Shown piece by piece: positions 43,110 through 52,874 of a stretch of DNA of 64,000 nt. Origin of the DNA: Nitrospira sp. (lineage in GTDB: Bacteria; Nitrospirota; Nitrospiria; Nitrospirales; Nitrospiraceae); NCBI GenBank assembly GCA_037045225.1, contig JBAOHZ010000009.1:744001-808000 (forward strand). Direction: 5' to 3'. The notes under the pieces were generated by a model. That model made no database searches, was not told the origin of the DNA, and worked only from the letters and a program-made list of their open reading frames with translations. Made by a program: the position numbers and the translations under genes. Position 1 is the stretch's first letter; every line of letters starts with the position of its first letter.

Positions 43110-43643
43110 TTAGGGGGTCTTGCTTGCGGGAGCGTCCGTGGCATCGCCCTTTTCGACCTTGAGGATATTGACATCAAAGGTGAGCATCTTTCCAGCCAAT
43201 GGATGGTTGAGGTCGATCAGCACCTTCTTGTCGTTCACTTCCAAGACCTTCACCAGCCGGTTATCCGACGCCTGCAAAATGTCCCCGACCTTGACGTCCT
43301 TGGGAAGCTTCTCTTTATCCACGCTCTGGCGTAGTTTATTGTTGTAGGGACCGTAGGCATCCTGCGCCGCCACCTCGATGCGCCGTTTCTGTCCGGCCTT
43401 CATGCCATCGAGAGCCTTTTCGAGGCCGGGGACAATTTCATGCGCCCCCTGTACGAACACAATCGGTTCCTGACCGACATTCGAATCGGCCACGGATTTG
43501 TCGGGAAGCGTCAGGATGTACTCCAACGACACTTTGACCCCATCGGTAATCGGAAGCTCGACTTGGGCGTACGCACCTTCACCCAAGAGCAGGCTACCCG
43601 CGGCCAGCTGCAGGCCCAGCAACAAACTCCGTCCAACTTTCAT
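43110..43643 (-). CDS. Exported FKBP-type peptidyl-prolyl isomerase (SlyD-like)
   Basis: A 177-residue protein read from 43643, where an AGGAGG site precedes ATG. Signal peptide LQLAAGSLLLGEGAYA. The FKBP/IF domain shows VSLEYILTLPDKSVADSNVG, EPIVFVQGAHEIVPGLEKALDGMKAGQKRRIEVAAQDAYG split by SlyD-type spacing, and DLNHPLAGKMLTFDVNIL. A short acidic-lysine tail follows. It folds proteins in the periplasm. Start 43664 in frame is less likely. Confidence 0.92.
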   Translation of the reverse strand: MKVGRSLLLGLQLAAGSLLLGEGAYAQVELPITDGVKVSLEYILTLPDKSVADSNVGQEPIVFVQGAHEIVPGLEKALDGMKAGQKRRIEVAAQDAYGPYNNKLRQSVDKEKLPKDVKVGDILQASDNRLVKVLEVNDKKVLIDLNHPLAGKMLTFDVNILKVEKGDATDAPASKTP

Positions 43644-43700
43644 CGACACGTCCTCCTCAATCATGCCGGTCCGGCAATCCCTGCCGGACCATGCGATTCT

Positions 43701-45053
43701 TCAACTATTGCCACGGCGCGGCGCGGCGGGACGATCAGCACGCCAACCTCGACGACCAGGCCCGCCTCGCGCATCCTGAGGCGTGGAATTTTGACGCTCT
43801 CCTGCACGCCGCGGTCGGGCATCACGCCCCCGCCCATCATGTCGGGATTGGCCGTTTGACTCCGGCTCGTGCGCTGGAGGCGGCAGTGCCGCCAATACCG
43901 GCAAGGTCAGGCGCTTCGTTTGGATTCGCAAACGGCGCACCATGGCCAAATATTCATGCTCTTCTTGCGGAGAGAGAATCAAAAGCGTGGCCCCGGATCG
44001 TTCAGCCCGACCCGTTCGGCCCGTGCGATGCACATACGACGTGGGGTTCCCCGGTAATTCGTAGTGAATGACCTGGGACACCGTCGGCACATCCAATCCA
44101 CGAGCCGCGACATCAGTCGCCACCAGGGTGCGCAACCGACCCGATCGGAACGCGGTGAGGGTCCGTTCCCGCTGGGCCTGTGAGTGATTTCCAGTGATGG
44201 CCCCGACCGAGGCCGGCTCTCCGCCGAGACGGGCAGCCAATCGTTTCACTTTGTATTTCTGGTCGCAGAAGACCATCGACTGGTCGCCGGACTCCGGAGA
44301 CTGGAGCAGCGTGTGAATCAACTGCACCCGAGAGGATTCGCTGGGCACGACGTAATACGCATGCGTAATCGTGGTCGGCGTATTCACTCCGGGATCCACC
44401 GCCGTGCGAGCCGGATTCTTCAGCATCGATTCCGCGAGCGTCAGAATCTCCGGCGAAAAGGTCGCGGAGAACAGCATGGTCTGCCGTTGCGCTGGGAGCA
44501 ATTGCAGAATACGCTGAATGTCACGCAGGAATCCGCGATCCAACATTTGATCGGCTTCATCCATCACGACATACTCCACGCCGCGCAGGTCCAAATGACG
44601 CGTTCCAGCCACGTCCAACAACCGCCCCGGCGTGCCGATCACGATCAACGGCGGCTGGCGCAACGCACGATAGTGCCGCTCAATGGGTACACCGCCGTAC
44701 ACCGCCAACGACGTCACGGACGGCGGGGCATACTTGCGCAGTTCCATTTCAATTTGAAGGGCCAACTCACGGGTCGGCGCGAGCACAAGGGCCCGCGGCG
44801 ATCTGGCAGATCCGCCATGCGATGCGGAGGCATGACCGGCAGGCTTCCAGCCTTCTTTGACGGCCCGTTCGATCAAGGGAATCAGAAAGGCGAGCGTTTT
44901 CCCGCTGCCGGTCTTGGCCTGAGCCAAGAGATCACGCCCCTCCAACGCCAGTGGAATGGCCGCGCTCTGAATGGGGGTCGGCGCGGTGAACCCGGCCTGT
45001 TGTAAACGATCAGCGAGAAACGATGTAAGAGACAATTCGGCAAACGACACCAT
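43701..45053 (-). CDS. rhlE: DEAD-box RNA helicase (RhlE-like)
   Basis: A 450-residue cytoplasmic RNA helicase. Motifs: Q (FTAPTPIQSAAIP), I (AQAKTGSGKT), Ia (PTRELALQ), Ib (GTPGRLLD), II (VMDEADQMLD, i.e. DEAD), III (SATF), VI (HRTGRTGRAERSG). The C-terminal ~70 residues are basic and Gly/Arg-rich (RDARPRRAGER ... RRGNS), which helps bind RNA. It unwinds RNA in ribosome assembly or RNA decay; the neighbouring RRM protein suggests a cold-related pair. Transcribed alone after a terminator. Confidence 0.94.
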   Translation of the reverse strand: MVSFAELSLTSFLADRLQQAGFTAPTPIQSAAIPLALEGRDLLAQAKTGSGKTLAFLIPLIERAVKEGWKPAGHASASHGGSARSPRALVLAPTRELALQIEMELRKYAPPSVTSLAVYGGVPIERHYRALRQPPLIVIGTPGRLLDVAGTRHLDLRGVEYVVMDEADQMLDRGFLRDIQRILQLLPAQRQTMLFSATFSPEILTLAESMLKNPARTAVDPGVNTPTTITHAYYVVPSESSRVQLIHTLLQSPESGDQSMVFCDQKYKVKRLAARLGGEPASVGAITGNHSQAQRERTLTAFRSGRLRTLVATDVAARGLDVPTVSQVIHYELPGNPTSYVHRTGRTGRAERSGATLLILSPQEEHEYLAMVRRLRIQTKRLTLPVLAALPPPAHEPESNGQSRHDGRGRDARPRRAGERQNSTPQDARGGPGRRGWRADRPAAPRRGNS

Positions 45054-45148
45054 GCAACAACACTCCTAAATCTCTATCTTGGGAAAACAGGGGCAGATAA
45101 CCTGATGGCCCTGCAGACCAGAGAGAGGACAACACGGTAAGAAAAACG

Positions 45149-45175
45149 CAGGGGCTACCCTGTCGGCAGCCCCTG
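45149..45175 (-). terminator. Rho-independent terminator of the RRM gene
   Basis: CAGGGGCT (45149-45156) and AGCCCCTG (45168-45175) form a perfect 8-bp stem with an 11-base loop, and on the minus strand the stem is followed by a T-run (five A on the plus strand at 45142-45146). It lies between the RRM gene and the helicase, so it stops RRM transcription. Confidence 0.85.
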
Positions 45176-45201
45176 AATAGGTATAGCGAAACGAGCGCAG
45201 C

Positions 45202-45501
45202 TTAGTGCCGGCCCCCGCCCATTCCACGTCCTCCGCCACCACCGGAGCGGGGCTCCTGCGGGCGGGCTTCATTCACAGTCAACGTGCGGCCACCGAATTG
45301 TGTCCCGTTCAACGCGTTAATTGCCGCCTGCGCCTCGGAATCTCCCGACATTTCGACGAAGCCAAAGCCTCGTGATTGACCGGTGAATTTGTCCGTGATG
45401 ATGCGCGCCGACGTCACCGCCCCGTGCACCGCAAACAGGTCACTCAGCTGTTGCTCGGTGGTTGAATATGGCAAGCCGCCAACGTAGATCTTCGAACCCA
45501 T
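45202..45501 (-). CDS. RRM RNA-binding protein, glycine-rich
   Basis: A 99-residue protein with one RRM: RNP2 is KIYVGGLPYS and RNP1 is SRGFGFVEM (about residues 44-52), in the order typical of bacterial cold-inducible Rbp proteins. The tail is glycine-rich (RSGGGGGRGMGGGRH). It has an AAGGAGGA site and a 280-bp leader to the next gene, as cold-shock genes often do. Probably an RNA chaperone working with the helicase. Confidence 0.93.
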   Translation of the reverse strand: MGSKIYVGGLPYSTTEQQLSDLFAVHGAVTSARIITDKFTGQSRGFGFVEMSGDSEAQAAINALNGTQFGGRTLTVNEARPQEPRSGGGGGRGMGGGRH

Positions 45502-45780
45502 TGGGTTCCTCCTTTGAGAATAAAATGGTGTTGTCTGGGACTCGAGAAAGAGACGAGGAAGGAATGGGGCGAAGATGCAAACACAGCGGCAATCTTAGCT
45601 CTGGCTTCCGAAATTCCCGGGAAGAACCCAAAACAACATCGAATTCGAGCCCTGTAATTCTTTTCCTGCTTCACCGCCAAGGCTCTTCGCAATGAAGCAC
45701 CTTCACTGTATCCCACCAAAATGGGAAAGGCAAGCCTGAAATTGTCTGGCGAACCATGCCGGCCCGCCGACCATTGCGCC

Positions 45781-46530
45781 CTAGTACGCAGCCGGTGCCG
45801 AGAGGGGGCGGCTGGAATACAGTGGCGCCGCGTTGAAATTGTCGAATCGTGCGGCGGCCTGCCCCCGCACGACCATCCCCACCTGTCCGACTCCAAGTGC
45901 TTGATCCTCAACAGAAAGTGTCAGGCTCCCATCAAAAAATGTCTCCACAAAATCCTTGCTGATGATGGTGTTTCGTTGGACCCGGAGTGTATGCCACTCA
46001 ACCGGCTTTACCTTCATCGAAGCCCGACCCAGGATCGCCTCTTTCCCTTCAATCACTCGTACCACTTCGATGGACTTCTGCGACAAATCCACCACGGTTG
46101 CGTAGTAATTCTTTGCATCTTTCAAGCCGAACACAACGCCGACCTGCCCAGACGTGGCATCGGCCCCCTGACGAATCCGAACGACGACTTCAGGATATTC
46201 ATACTGAAATCCCTGGGCGACGAGTAACTCGACACAGGCGTGACAGGAAGACGCCCCAAGCACGACATTCGGTGATGACGGTGCGGCGAGTTGCGCCTCA
46301 ACTTTCCACGCCCCGCCAGGCTGATCGCCCGAAGCAACAGCGAGGAATCCTCTTGGAACCCCTCCAACCTGATCTTTATCAAACGTCCAATCGTTGAAGA
46401 GCTGAGGATTGGCTTGCTGGCGTAAATGCTCGGCCTTCTCCGTCGACGTTTCCTTCGGCACGGCCCACGCGGTGACCGCCACGCCTATCCACATGATGGT
46501 CAACGCGACGACACTCCACCCCTTTATCAT
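45781..46530 (-). CDS. Exported DUF1080-like protein
   Basis: A 249-residue protein from ATG 46530 (GAAGG 10 bp upstream). Signal peptide VVALTIMWIGVAVTAWA. The mature part (WTFDKDQVGGVPRGFLAVAS, VVVRIRQGADATSGQVGVVFGL, WHTLRVQRNTIISKDFVETF, LTLSVEDQALGVGQVGMVVRG) follows the concanavalin-like fold of DUF1080 or LamG-type proteins, which bind or cut polysaccharide. A Cys pair in SSCHACVEL is odd for that group. The longer frame upstream is not supported. Confidence 0.65.
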   Translation of the reverse strand: MIKGWSVVALTIMWIGVAVTAWAVPKETSTEKAEHLRQQANPQLFNDWTFDKDQVGGVPRGFLAVASGDQPGGAWKVEAQLAAPSSPNVVLGASSCHACVELLVAQGFQYEYPEVVVRIRQGADATSGQVGVVFGLKDAKNYYATVVDLSQKSIEVVRVIEGKEAILGRASMKVKPVEWHTLRVQRNTIISKDFVETFFDGSLTLSVEDQALGVGQVGMVVRGQAAARFDNFNAAPLYSSRPLSAPAAY

Positions 46531-46637
46531 ACGTCTCAGATAACCTTCAGAACACTGTTGACGATGACGACCAGTCTGTATCTGCCTCACCGACTCGGTT
46601 CCATATTGCACGGGAGCACTCCTCCTTCGAGCAGAGC

Positions 46638-46883
46638 TTACGATTTGGGCTGGACCTGCTTGAGCTGAATAATCTCCTGCTGAAATCGGTCGCGTTCCGC
46701 CAGAATCTTCTTTCGCCGCCAGCCGCGCGACGTCCACCACTTGATCTTATCCATGAACGTGACCACCGGGGGAGGCACACTCCCCGCAGGGCCGTGCTGA
46801 AAATCATACCCCTGATGGGTGCCCTGATTGTCACGAAACCGTTCGTATTGATGGTCGTACAGCCCCTTGCCCTGTTCTGCCAT
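46638..46883 (-). CDS. Small conserved hypothetical protein
   Basis: An 81-residue soluble protein from ATG 46883 (AGAGGTAGGA site). It is charged and has an aromatic YDHQYERFRDNQGTHQGYDF start, then VVTFMDKIKWWTSRGWRRKKILAERDRFQ that is basic and helical. No family recognised. A longer in-frame start upstream exists but its sequence is poorly structured. Confidence 0.5.
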   Translation of the reverse strand: MAEQGKGLYDHQYERFRDNQGTHQGYDFQHGPAGSVPPPVVTFMDKIKWWTSRGWRRKKILAERDRFQQEIIQLKQVQPKS

Positions 46884-47084
46884 AGGTCCTACCTCTTGCC
46901 TCGCTGATCGATCTTGCCTTGCCCCATCGTGCGGGATCGCTGCTCGGGGAAAATAGGCCCGACATGCCCCTGATGGCCGATAGTACCTTGAGCCTTCAGC
47001 TCTCTGCAATGGGATCGGTTGGGTATGTTATAGTCCCTCCCATGAACACACAACCTCTCACACCCAGGGTTATGAGACCTCGCC

Positions 47085-47522
47085 ATGGATCTTCGCCAAC
47101 AGCCGCCACGACGATGGAGTGATACCCTGGTAGACCTGATCTGGCTACCGCGGTTGATTGATAAGGTGCGTGCTTTTCATGCCGGTACGCTCGGCACCTA
47201 CGCCTATCCCTCCGCGCTGGACCTCTCCTTCATGCGGCACCTCCGGCTCACACCTGCCGATATCGAGCCGCTGGTTCGTGACATGACCTCCGATGACGCC
47301 ATCGGCGCGGCCATTCGTCGGCGCATTCCGCTGACCGATGAGGAAATCCGGACGCGCTGCGCCGCGTTTCAAGAAAAATATCGGTGGGCATTCGCCATTC
47401 TAGACCGGGATGACGGCTATGTCCGTGGGCTGGGCTATCCGCTCCCCCAATTCCTTCAACGACCACTCTGGCGGTGGTATCAACGCTGGTCGGCTGAAAA
47501 AGCTTCGGCCACGTCGATCTGA
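47085..47522 (+). CDS. DUF5069-family protein
   Basis: A 145-residue cytoplasmic protein: MDLRQQPPRRWSDTLVDLIW, PRLIDKVRAFHAGTLGTYAY and DDAIGAAIRRRI match DUF5069. No function is known. Its TGA overlaps the next ATG (TGATG), so it is coupled to the M28 peptidase. Confidence 0.75.
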   Translation: MDLRQQPPRRWSDTLVDLIWLPRLIDKVRAFHAGTLGTYAYPSALDLSFMRHLRLTPADIEPLVRDMTSDDAIGAAIRRRIPLTDEEIRTRCAAFQEKYRWAFAILDRDDGYVRGLGYPLPQFLQRPLWRWYQRWSAEKASATSI

Positions 47523-49108
47523 TGGACTGTCATCGTTTCATACCGCTTGCGTCTTGCCTGCGAGACTCCAGGTACACTGACTCGTCATACGTTGCTCGCC
47601 CCCCGCTCACACTACTGCTCATCCTATGGATGGCTCTGGCTGTCGCTCAGCATGTCGCCGCAGAGACGGTCTCCCCAGAATTGGAACAGGCATTGAGCTC
47701 GATTTCCAGCGAACGCATGCTCACGGATATCCGCACCTTGAGCGGACCGACGTTCAACGGACGCCAGACCGGCACATCCGACGACCTTGCTTCCGCCGAA
47801 TTCGTGCGGCAACGACTCCTGGATCTACAACAGCGTCGCTCAGCGGGCTCCGAGTCTCCCGCCACGCCCGCTCGCCATCCCGCGCCGATCCAGATTCAGT
47901 CCGCTCCCGTCCGCACAACTCAGATCGGCGAGGGGGCGCTGCTCCAGATCGGACCGACTTTCGAGAGACAACCTGCCGCGATCGGCACTGACTATCTCCC
48001 GATCCTCGATACTCCTTCAGCAGAGCTCGAGGCTCCAATTGTCTTTGTCGGATACGGGATCTCCGACCCGGCCGGCGGACTCGATGACTATGCCGGTATC
48101 GACGTTCGAAACAAAGTGGTGCTGTTTCTCCGTGGAAAACCCGAACGGTATGCCACGCAGGTCTCCCACGCGGATAAAGTACACATGGCCCACGCGCATG
48201 GCGCCCTCGGCTACCTGACCGCAACCGGGCCGATCCTCAACGCGTACGAAACTCGTCGTGGTGTCACGGGTCGCCCGAGTGCGTTCTACGGGCTTACGGA
48301 CCCTCAACGGACCATTCCAGGCGCCTGGATCAGTACCGCCCTCGCTGCAGCCATCCTCGACGCACAGCCGCCCGGCGCAGACAACCGCTTGCGTCGCCTC
48401 CAGCAACAACTGAACGACACCATGGCTCCGCAATCCACACACACCGACGTGTCCGTCAAGGCGCACTGGCAGAGTACGCAACAGGACGGCACGCTCCGGA
48501 ACGTCGTCGCATGGCTTCCCGGACAGGACGCCGCTCATCAGAACGGCGCGATCCTGATCGGGGCCCACCGCGATCATTTTGGGAAACAAGGTGGATTACT
48601 CTTTGCCGGAGCCGACGACAACGCATCAGGCACCGCCGTGATCCTGGAAGTCGCCCGGGTGCTCGCCGCGATGCCCACCGGACCGAAACGTTCGATTCTC
48701 TTGGTGTCGTTCAGCGGAGAAGAACAAGGCTTGCTGGGATCGAAACTGTACGTGAGCCAACCCGTGCTGCCGCTGACCTCGACCATCGCCATGATCAACG
48801 TAGATCATGCCGCAGTCGGAAACGGACGACTCACCATCGGTGTGACAGGTTTAGAGAAACCTGCTGCGGAACAGGCCGGGCAATGGGCCGGACTTGCAGA
48901 CCGTATCGATCTATTCGGCTTTTTTCCTGGGGGAGATCACGTCCCGTTTAAGGAGGCGGGAGTTCCCACCATCACCGTGGTGAGCGGCGGAGTCCATCCG
49001 CACTTTCATCAACCCACCGACACGGCAGACAGCGTGGATCCGAACATTCTCTCCGCCGCCGCGCGGTACGTACTCGCCATCGTCTGGCAACTCGCCGACG
49101 CGCCTTAA
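47522..49108 (+). CDS. M28-family metallopeptidase with PA insert
   Basis: A 528-residue exported peptidase. N-terminal membrane stretch TLLLILWMALAVAQHVAA. A PA-type domain (IVFVGYGISDPAGGLDDYAG, VVLFLRGKPER) precedes the catalytic domain with zinc residues in GAHRDHFG, GADDNASGTAVILE, SGEEQGLLGS and NVDHAAVGN, and a late HFHQPTDT histidine. It removes amino acids from peptides in the cell envelope. The upstream ~20 residues before the hydrophobic part make the exact start uncertain. Confidence 0.9.
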   Translation: MDCHRFIPLASCLRDSRYTDSSYVARPPLTLLLILWMALAVAQHVAAETVSPELEQALSSISSERMLTDIRTLSGPTFNGRQTGTSDDLASAEFVRQRLLDLQQRRSAGSESPATPARHPAPIQIQSAPVRTTQIGEGALLQIGPTFERQPAAIGTDYLPILDTPSAELEAPIVFVGYGISDPAGGLDDYAGIDVRNKVVLFLRGKPERYATQVSHADKVHMAHAHGALGYLTATGPILNAYETRRGVTGRPSAFYGLTDPQRTIPGAWISTALAAAILDAQPPGADNRLRRLQQQLNDTMAPQSTHTDVSVKAHWQSTQQDGTLRNVVAWLPGQDAAHQNGAILIGAHRDHFGKQGGLLFAGADDNASGTAVILEVARVLAAMPTGPKRSILLVSFSGEEQGLLGSKLYVSQPVLPLTSTIAMINVDHAAVGNGRLTIGVTGLEKPAAEQAGQWAGLADRIDLFGFFPGGDHVPFKEAGVPTITVVSGGVHPHFHQPTDTADSVDPNILSAAARYVLAIVWQLADAP

Positions 49109-49213
49109 TAGTACAGAAGCATCTGCGCAGCCTCTTGTGCACACCACTTGCACGCCCAACCGGATGCCGTTGAATCGGCGCTCACAGAGCGGCCGGCGCT
49201 TCCGGCACCGCCG

Positions 49214-51412
49214 CTACTTGAGCGAGACCACTTCGACTTTACCCACACGACGAATGACCGTGATACCCACATCAAGGTCATGTCGCCGTAGCAGCAAGTC
49301 GACAGACGCGGTGCCCACCTTCAGATTCTTGATCTGCATCTTGTCGATAAATTCCGGAAGGATCGGATGGGTGAACACCACCTTCTGCTCTGAGGCCAGG
49401 ATCGAGAGCCCGAGGCAGGCCTGGAGCACCATAAACGCCGATCCCGCAGCCCAGGCTTGTGGATTGCAGGCCACGGGATACCGCGTGAGGCCCTGGCCCG
49501 GTCGGCGAACGAATCCACAGAACAATTCCGGCAACCGGTGGAAGTCGAGCACGAGGCTGACCTCGAACATGCCGGTCATAATTTTTTCCACACCGGACTT
49601 GAGGCCGTACCGGGCTAGACCGATCGCAATCATCGCGTTGTCGTGCGGCCAGATCGATCCGTTGTGATAGGACATCGGATTATACCGGCGCTCCGAGTCG
49701 GCAAGAGTGCGCACACCCCACCCGCTGAACGACTCATCGGTCATCAGCGTCTCTGCCACACGCCTCGCATGTTCGTCACTTGCGATGCCTGTGTAGAGAC
49801 AGTGGCCGGCGTTCGAGGTCTTTACCCGACAGGGGCGTTTCTGTCCGTCCAACGCCAGGGCATAGGTCGACAATTCCTCGCACCAGAACGCCTCGTCGAA
49901 CCGCTCCCTCAGCGACCGTGCCTGCCGACGAAGCTGACTGGCACGATCGGTATACCCGAGCGCGTCTGCCAACTTTGACGCCTGCACCTTGGCGTCATAT
50001 ACATAGCCTTGCACTTCACACAAGGCGATAGGCCCCTCAGCCAACGAACCGTCCTCGTGCGAAATCGAATCATGCGAATCTTTCCAACCTTGATTGTCCA
50101 AACCGGTGGGGGACTTCCGCACATACTCGACAAACCCGTCACGGTCGAGATCACCGAACGTATCCATCCAGGTCAACGCTGCTTCGAGGTTGGCCCATAT
50201 CGACTGGATAAACGTCAGATCCGCCGTCCGTTCGTAATAGGCGCCGGCCAACATCACAAACAACGGCGTGGAATCGACACTGCCGTAATAGAGGCCGAAG
50301 GGAATCTCGTTCAACGCCGCCATTTCCCCCTTGCGGGTTTCATGGAGGATCTTCCCCGGCTCGGCATCCTGAGCAGGGTTCACCTCTTTGGCCTGTGTCG
50401 ATGCCAGATAGGCCAGCACGCCGCGCGCTAATTCCGGTCGAATCCAGAGACACTCGAGCGCCGTGATGACCCCGTCCCGCCCGAAAGGCGTGCTGAACCA
50501 GGGCACACCGGCATAGGGATAGGGGCCTTCATTCGTGTCGGTCACCATCATCCGCACATCCAACACCGAGCGATTCCACCACTCATTGAATTGAGCGTTG
50601 GAGGTCTGAATGGTGCAATCCTCCGTCTGCTCTGCACCGAAGGCCAGCCCGGCTTCAGCCATCGCAGCATCATAGCCCAACGGCGTCCGCTGGCGGTCGG
50701 CCACGTCGCAGGCTACCATCACCGCCACCGCCGTTTCGCCTTTCGGATCGAGTTCAATGCTGAAGGTGGCCTGTGACGCGGTGATTTCCATCGGCTCGGG
50801 AGTAAATTGAATCCGTGCCTCCCGGGTCACCTCATCGAGACCCTCATACCGTAACACCAGTAAATCCTTCCGCAGGAGATTCGGCAGCATCCGACCCTTC
50901 CGCTCACGCTTTTTTCCGCGCACCTCAAAGATATCCGCAAAATCGGCCTCAAAGCGGATCGACAAGGTCATCTTCACCGGCGCTAAACTGTAATTGGACA
51001 GACGAAACCGCTCATAACTCACCCCATTCCAAAGAAAACGCGAGCGAAAAACATGCACGCTTCCCCGCGGGATCGCGATCCGTCCCTCCCGGTACAAGTC
51101 GGGATTGGTGAGGTCCACGGCCAGCAGAGCATTGTCCTCCTTGACCGTTGAACTGAGCAGCATCGGCCGGTCGTTGTTGAGAAACAATTCCTGCCGCGAC
51201 AAAAACCGCGTCCCCTGATGAAAGACGCCCTGGGTCCCCCGCCCCACCGGCTGAATGTCGCCGTATCGATCGAACACACCGAACGTCTCCCCATGTTTCA
51301 GCACACGTGTGCGGTCGTCCGCCATCGACGAACTGGCGAGGATATAGAACTGATCATTGACACTGATAATTTCTTCCACGTCTTCCTCCCGTCCTCGCAG
51401 AATCACCGACAC
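49214..51412 (-). CDS. Glycogen-debranching-type amylo-alpha-1,6-glucosidase
   Basis: A 732-residue cytoplasmic (GH133-like, COG3408) enzyme. N-terminal sandwich: FGVFDRYGDIQPVGRGTQG, HQGTRFLSRQELFLN. C-terminal (alpha/alpha)6 barrel: YAGVPWFSTPFGRDGVITAL, QGWKDSHDSISHEDGSLAEG, MSYHNGSIWPHDNAMIAIGL, with acidic residues at the sites used by these hydrolases. It trims alpha-1,6 branches, or acts on stored glucans; two exporters and a glycosyltransferase are nearby. Start is GTG 51412 with a weak ribosome site. Confidence 0.88.
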   Translation of the reverse strand: MSVILRGREEDVEEIISVNDQFYILASSSMADDRTRVLKHGETFGVFDRYGDIQPVGRGTQGVFHQGTRFLSRQELFLNNDRPMLLSSTVKEDNALLAVDLTNPDLYREGRIAIPRGSVHVFRSRFLWNGVSYERFRLSNYSLAPVKMTLSIRFEADFADIFEVRGKKRERKGRMLPNLLRKDLLVLRYEGLDEVTREARIQFTPEPMEITASQATFSIELDPKGETAVAVMVACDVADRQRTPLGYDAAMAEAGLAFGAEQTEDCTIQTSNAQFNEWWNRSVLDVRMMVTDTNEGPYPYAGVPWFSTPFGRDGVITALECLWIRPELARGVLAYLASTQAKEVNPAQDAEPGKILHETRKGEMAALNEIPFGLYYGSVDSTPLFVMLAGAYYERTADLTFIQSIWANLEAALTWMDTFGDLDRDGFVEYVRKSPTGLDNQGWKDSHDSISHEDGSLAEGPIALCEVQGYVYDAKVQASKLADALGYTDRASQLRRQARSLRERFDEAFWCEELSTYALALDGQKRPCRVKTSNAGHCLYTGIASDEHARRVAETLMTDESFSGWGVRTLADSERRYNPMSYHNGSIWPHDNAMIAIGLARYGLKSGVEKIMTGMFEVSLVLDFHRLPELFCGFVRRPGQGLTRYPVACNPQAWAAGSAFMVLQACLGLSILASEQKVVFTHPILPEFIDKMQIKNLKVGTASVDLLLRRHDLDVGITVIRRVGKVEVVSLK

Positions 51413-51476
51413 AATGAGTCACGTCTGACGGCCTGCCTCGCTCCGGTGCCTACTCCCGTCTCTTCGCTGAACCGGC

Positions 51477-52820
51477 TCAATGGCTCGTGGGCTGCGTGAC
51501 CATGACCCCGGGGCGCACCTCGTCTTCAGACGGCAGGCTCGTCTCGGCCCAATTGGCCTGCACCCAGCGCGCCACCCGCATGGACACCAGCGCCGACAAG
51601 AATAGCCCCACACCAATCCCGAACACGCTGGGGCGCTCGCCAAACTCTTGCGTCACCCAGCCGAAAATCGTCATGCCGACGATGGCGGAGGTCATCGCGC
51701 CAAGATTGTAAATCGCCAGCACTCGCCCCAGCAGCGAGGCCGGAGCAATCTCCTGTAACACACCCCAGGCCACCGGCGTGAGCGTCCCGGTCCCCATCCC
51801 GATGATGACCATCAACGCCGCCGCAATCAACCGATTCGACGCCATAATCAATCCCAGCAGCCCTAGACCACTGATGAAACTGGACAGCGCCATCAACTGA
51901 ATCCGTTTGGGCAGCGACCAGGTCGATAGGGACACCAGGCCCAGCGACACCAGCAACAACCCGATACCGAATGCCGACCAGAGGTATCCGACCTCAATAG
52001 GACCGAGGTCCAGCAACTTCTTGCCGAACACTGGAAAGAGCGTGCTGAAGGCGCTCGTGGCGAAGGTATACATGGACGCCGCTCCGATGAGCATCAAAAT
52101 AATCCGCTGCCGATGGAACACATACTGGAAACCATCCAGCACATCGCGGAAGGTTCCGGCCAGCGAGCCTCCAGCGACCGACGGCACCGCCTCCATCCGT
52201 GGAAACTGAACACACGCAAAACAAACCGCAGAAATAACGTAGCTGACGGCATTCACGCAAAGCACTTCTTGCGAGCTCATGGTCGCAATGCCAACGCCGC
52301 TCAGGGCGGGCCCGACGATGATCCCGATGCTGGTCGTCGTCTGCAACAAGGCATTGGCGGCAGTGAATTCATGGCGGGAGACCAATGACGGAATGGCGGC
52401 GGTCAAGGCCGGGCCAAACACGGCGGAGGCGACCGCATGGACGAACACCATGAGGTACAGCCGCTCGATGCTGAACGAGTCCACCGGCAGCAAACAAGGC
52501 AATACACCCAGCACCAAGGCGCGAATCAAGTCGCTGCTGATCAAGAGAAGTTTCTTCGGCACACGATCGACAATGACCCCGATGAAGGGACCGAACAGAA
52601 TGGGCGGCAAGGTCTGCAGCAGCCCGATCATGGTGGTCTTGAGCGGAGAGCCGGTGATGGCGTAGACGAACCAGAGCAAGGCGAGTTTCGACACACCATC
52701 GCCGATTTGGGAGACCATTTGGCCCCACCAGACCAGTGTGAAGTCGCGCGTCAACAGTTGCGGCGACCACTTCACGTTCGGGCGTCCCGTCTTTCCTCCG
52801 CTCACGTGCCGTGGTCCCAT
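51477..52820 (-). CDS. MFS transporter (EntS-like), copy 1
   Basis: A 447-residue inner-membrane protein with about 12 helices. FTLVWWGQMVSQIGDGVSKLALLWFVYAITGS and GPFIGVIVDRVPKKLLLI carry the MFS A-motif region with the short-loop form of enterobactin exporters. It is closely related to the second copy at 54119-55399, with the same Q-V/M-S-Q-I-G-D-G start. Substrate unknown. It lies 65 bp after the debranching gene. Confidence 0.88.
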   Translation of the reverse strand: MGPRHVSGGKTGRPNVKWSPQLLTRDFTLVWWGQMVSQIGDGVSKLALLWFVYAITGSPLKTTMIGLLQTLPPILFGPFIGVIVDRVPKKLLLISSDLIRALVLGVLPCLLPVDSFSIERLYLMVFVHAVASAVFGPALTAAIPSLVSRHEFTAANALLQTTTSIGIIVGPALSGVGIATMSSQEVLCVNAVSYVISAVCFACVQFPRMEAVPSVAGGSLAGTFRDVLDGFQYVFHRQRIILMLIGAASMYTFATSAFSTLFPVFGKKLLDLGPIEVGYLWSAFGIGLLLVSLGLVSLSTWSLPKRIQLMALSSFISGLGLLGLIMASNRLIAAALMVIIGMGTGTLTPVAWGVLQEIAPASLLGRVLAIYNLGAMTSAIVGMTIFGWVTQEFGERPSVFGIGVGLFLSALVSMRVARWVQANWAETSLPSEDEVRPGVMVTQPTSH

Positions 52821-52874
52821 AGCGTCGGCAGCTTTCGTGCCGGACCTCCTATAGTCTTGGATTCATGAATCGCT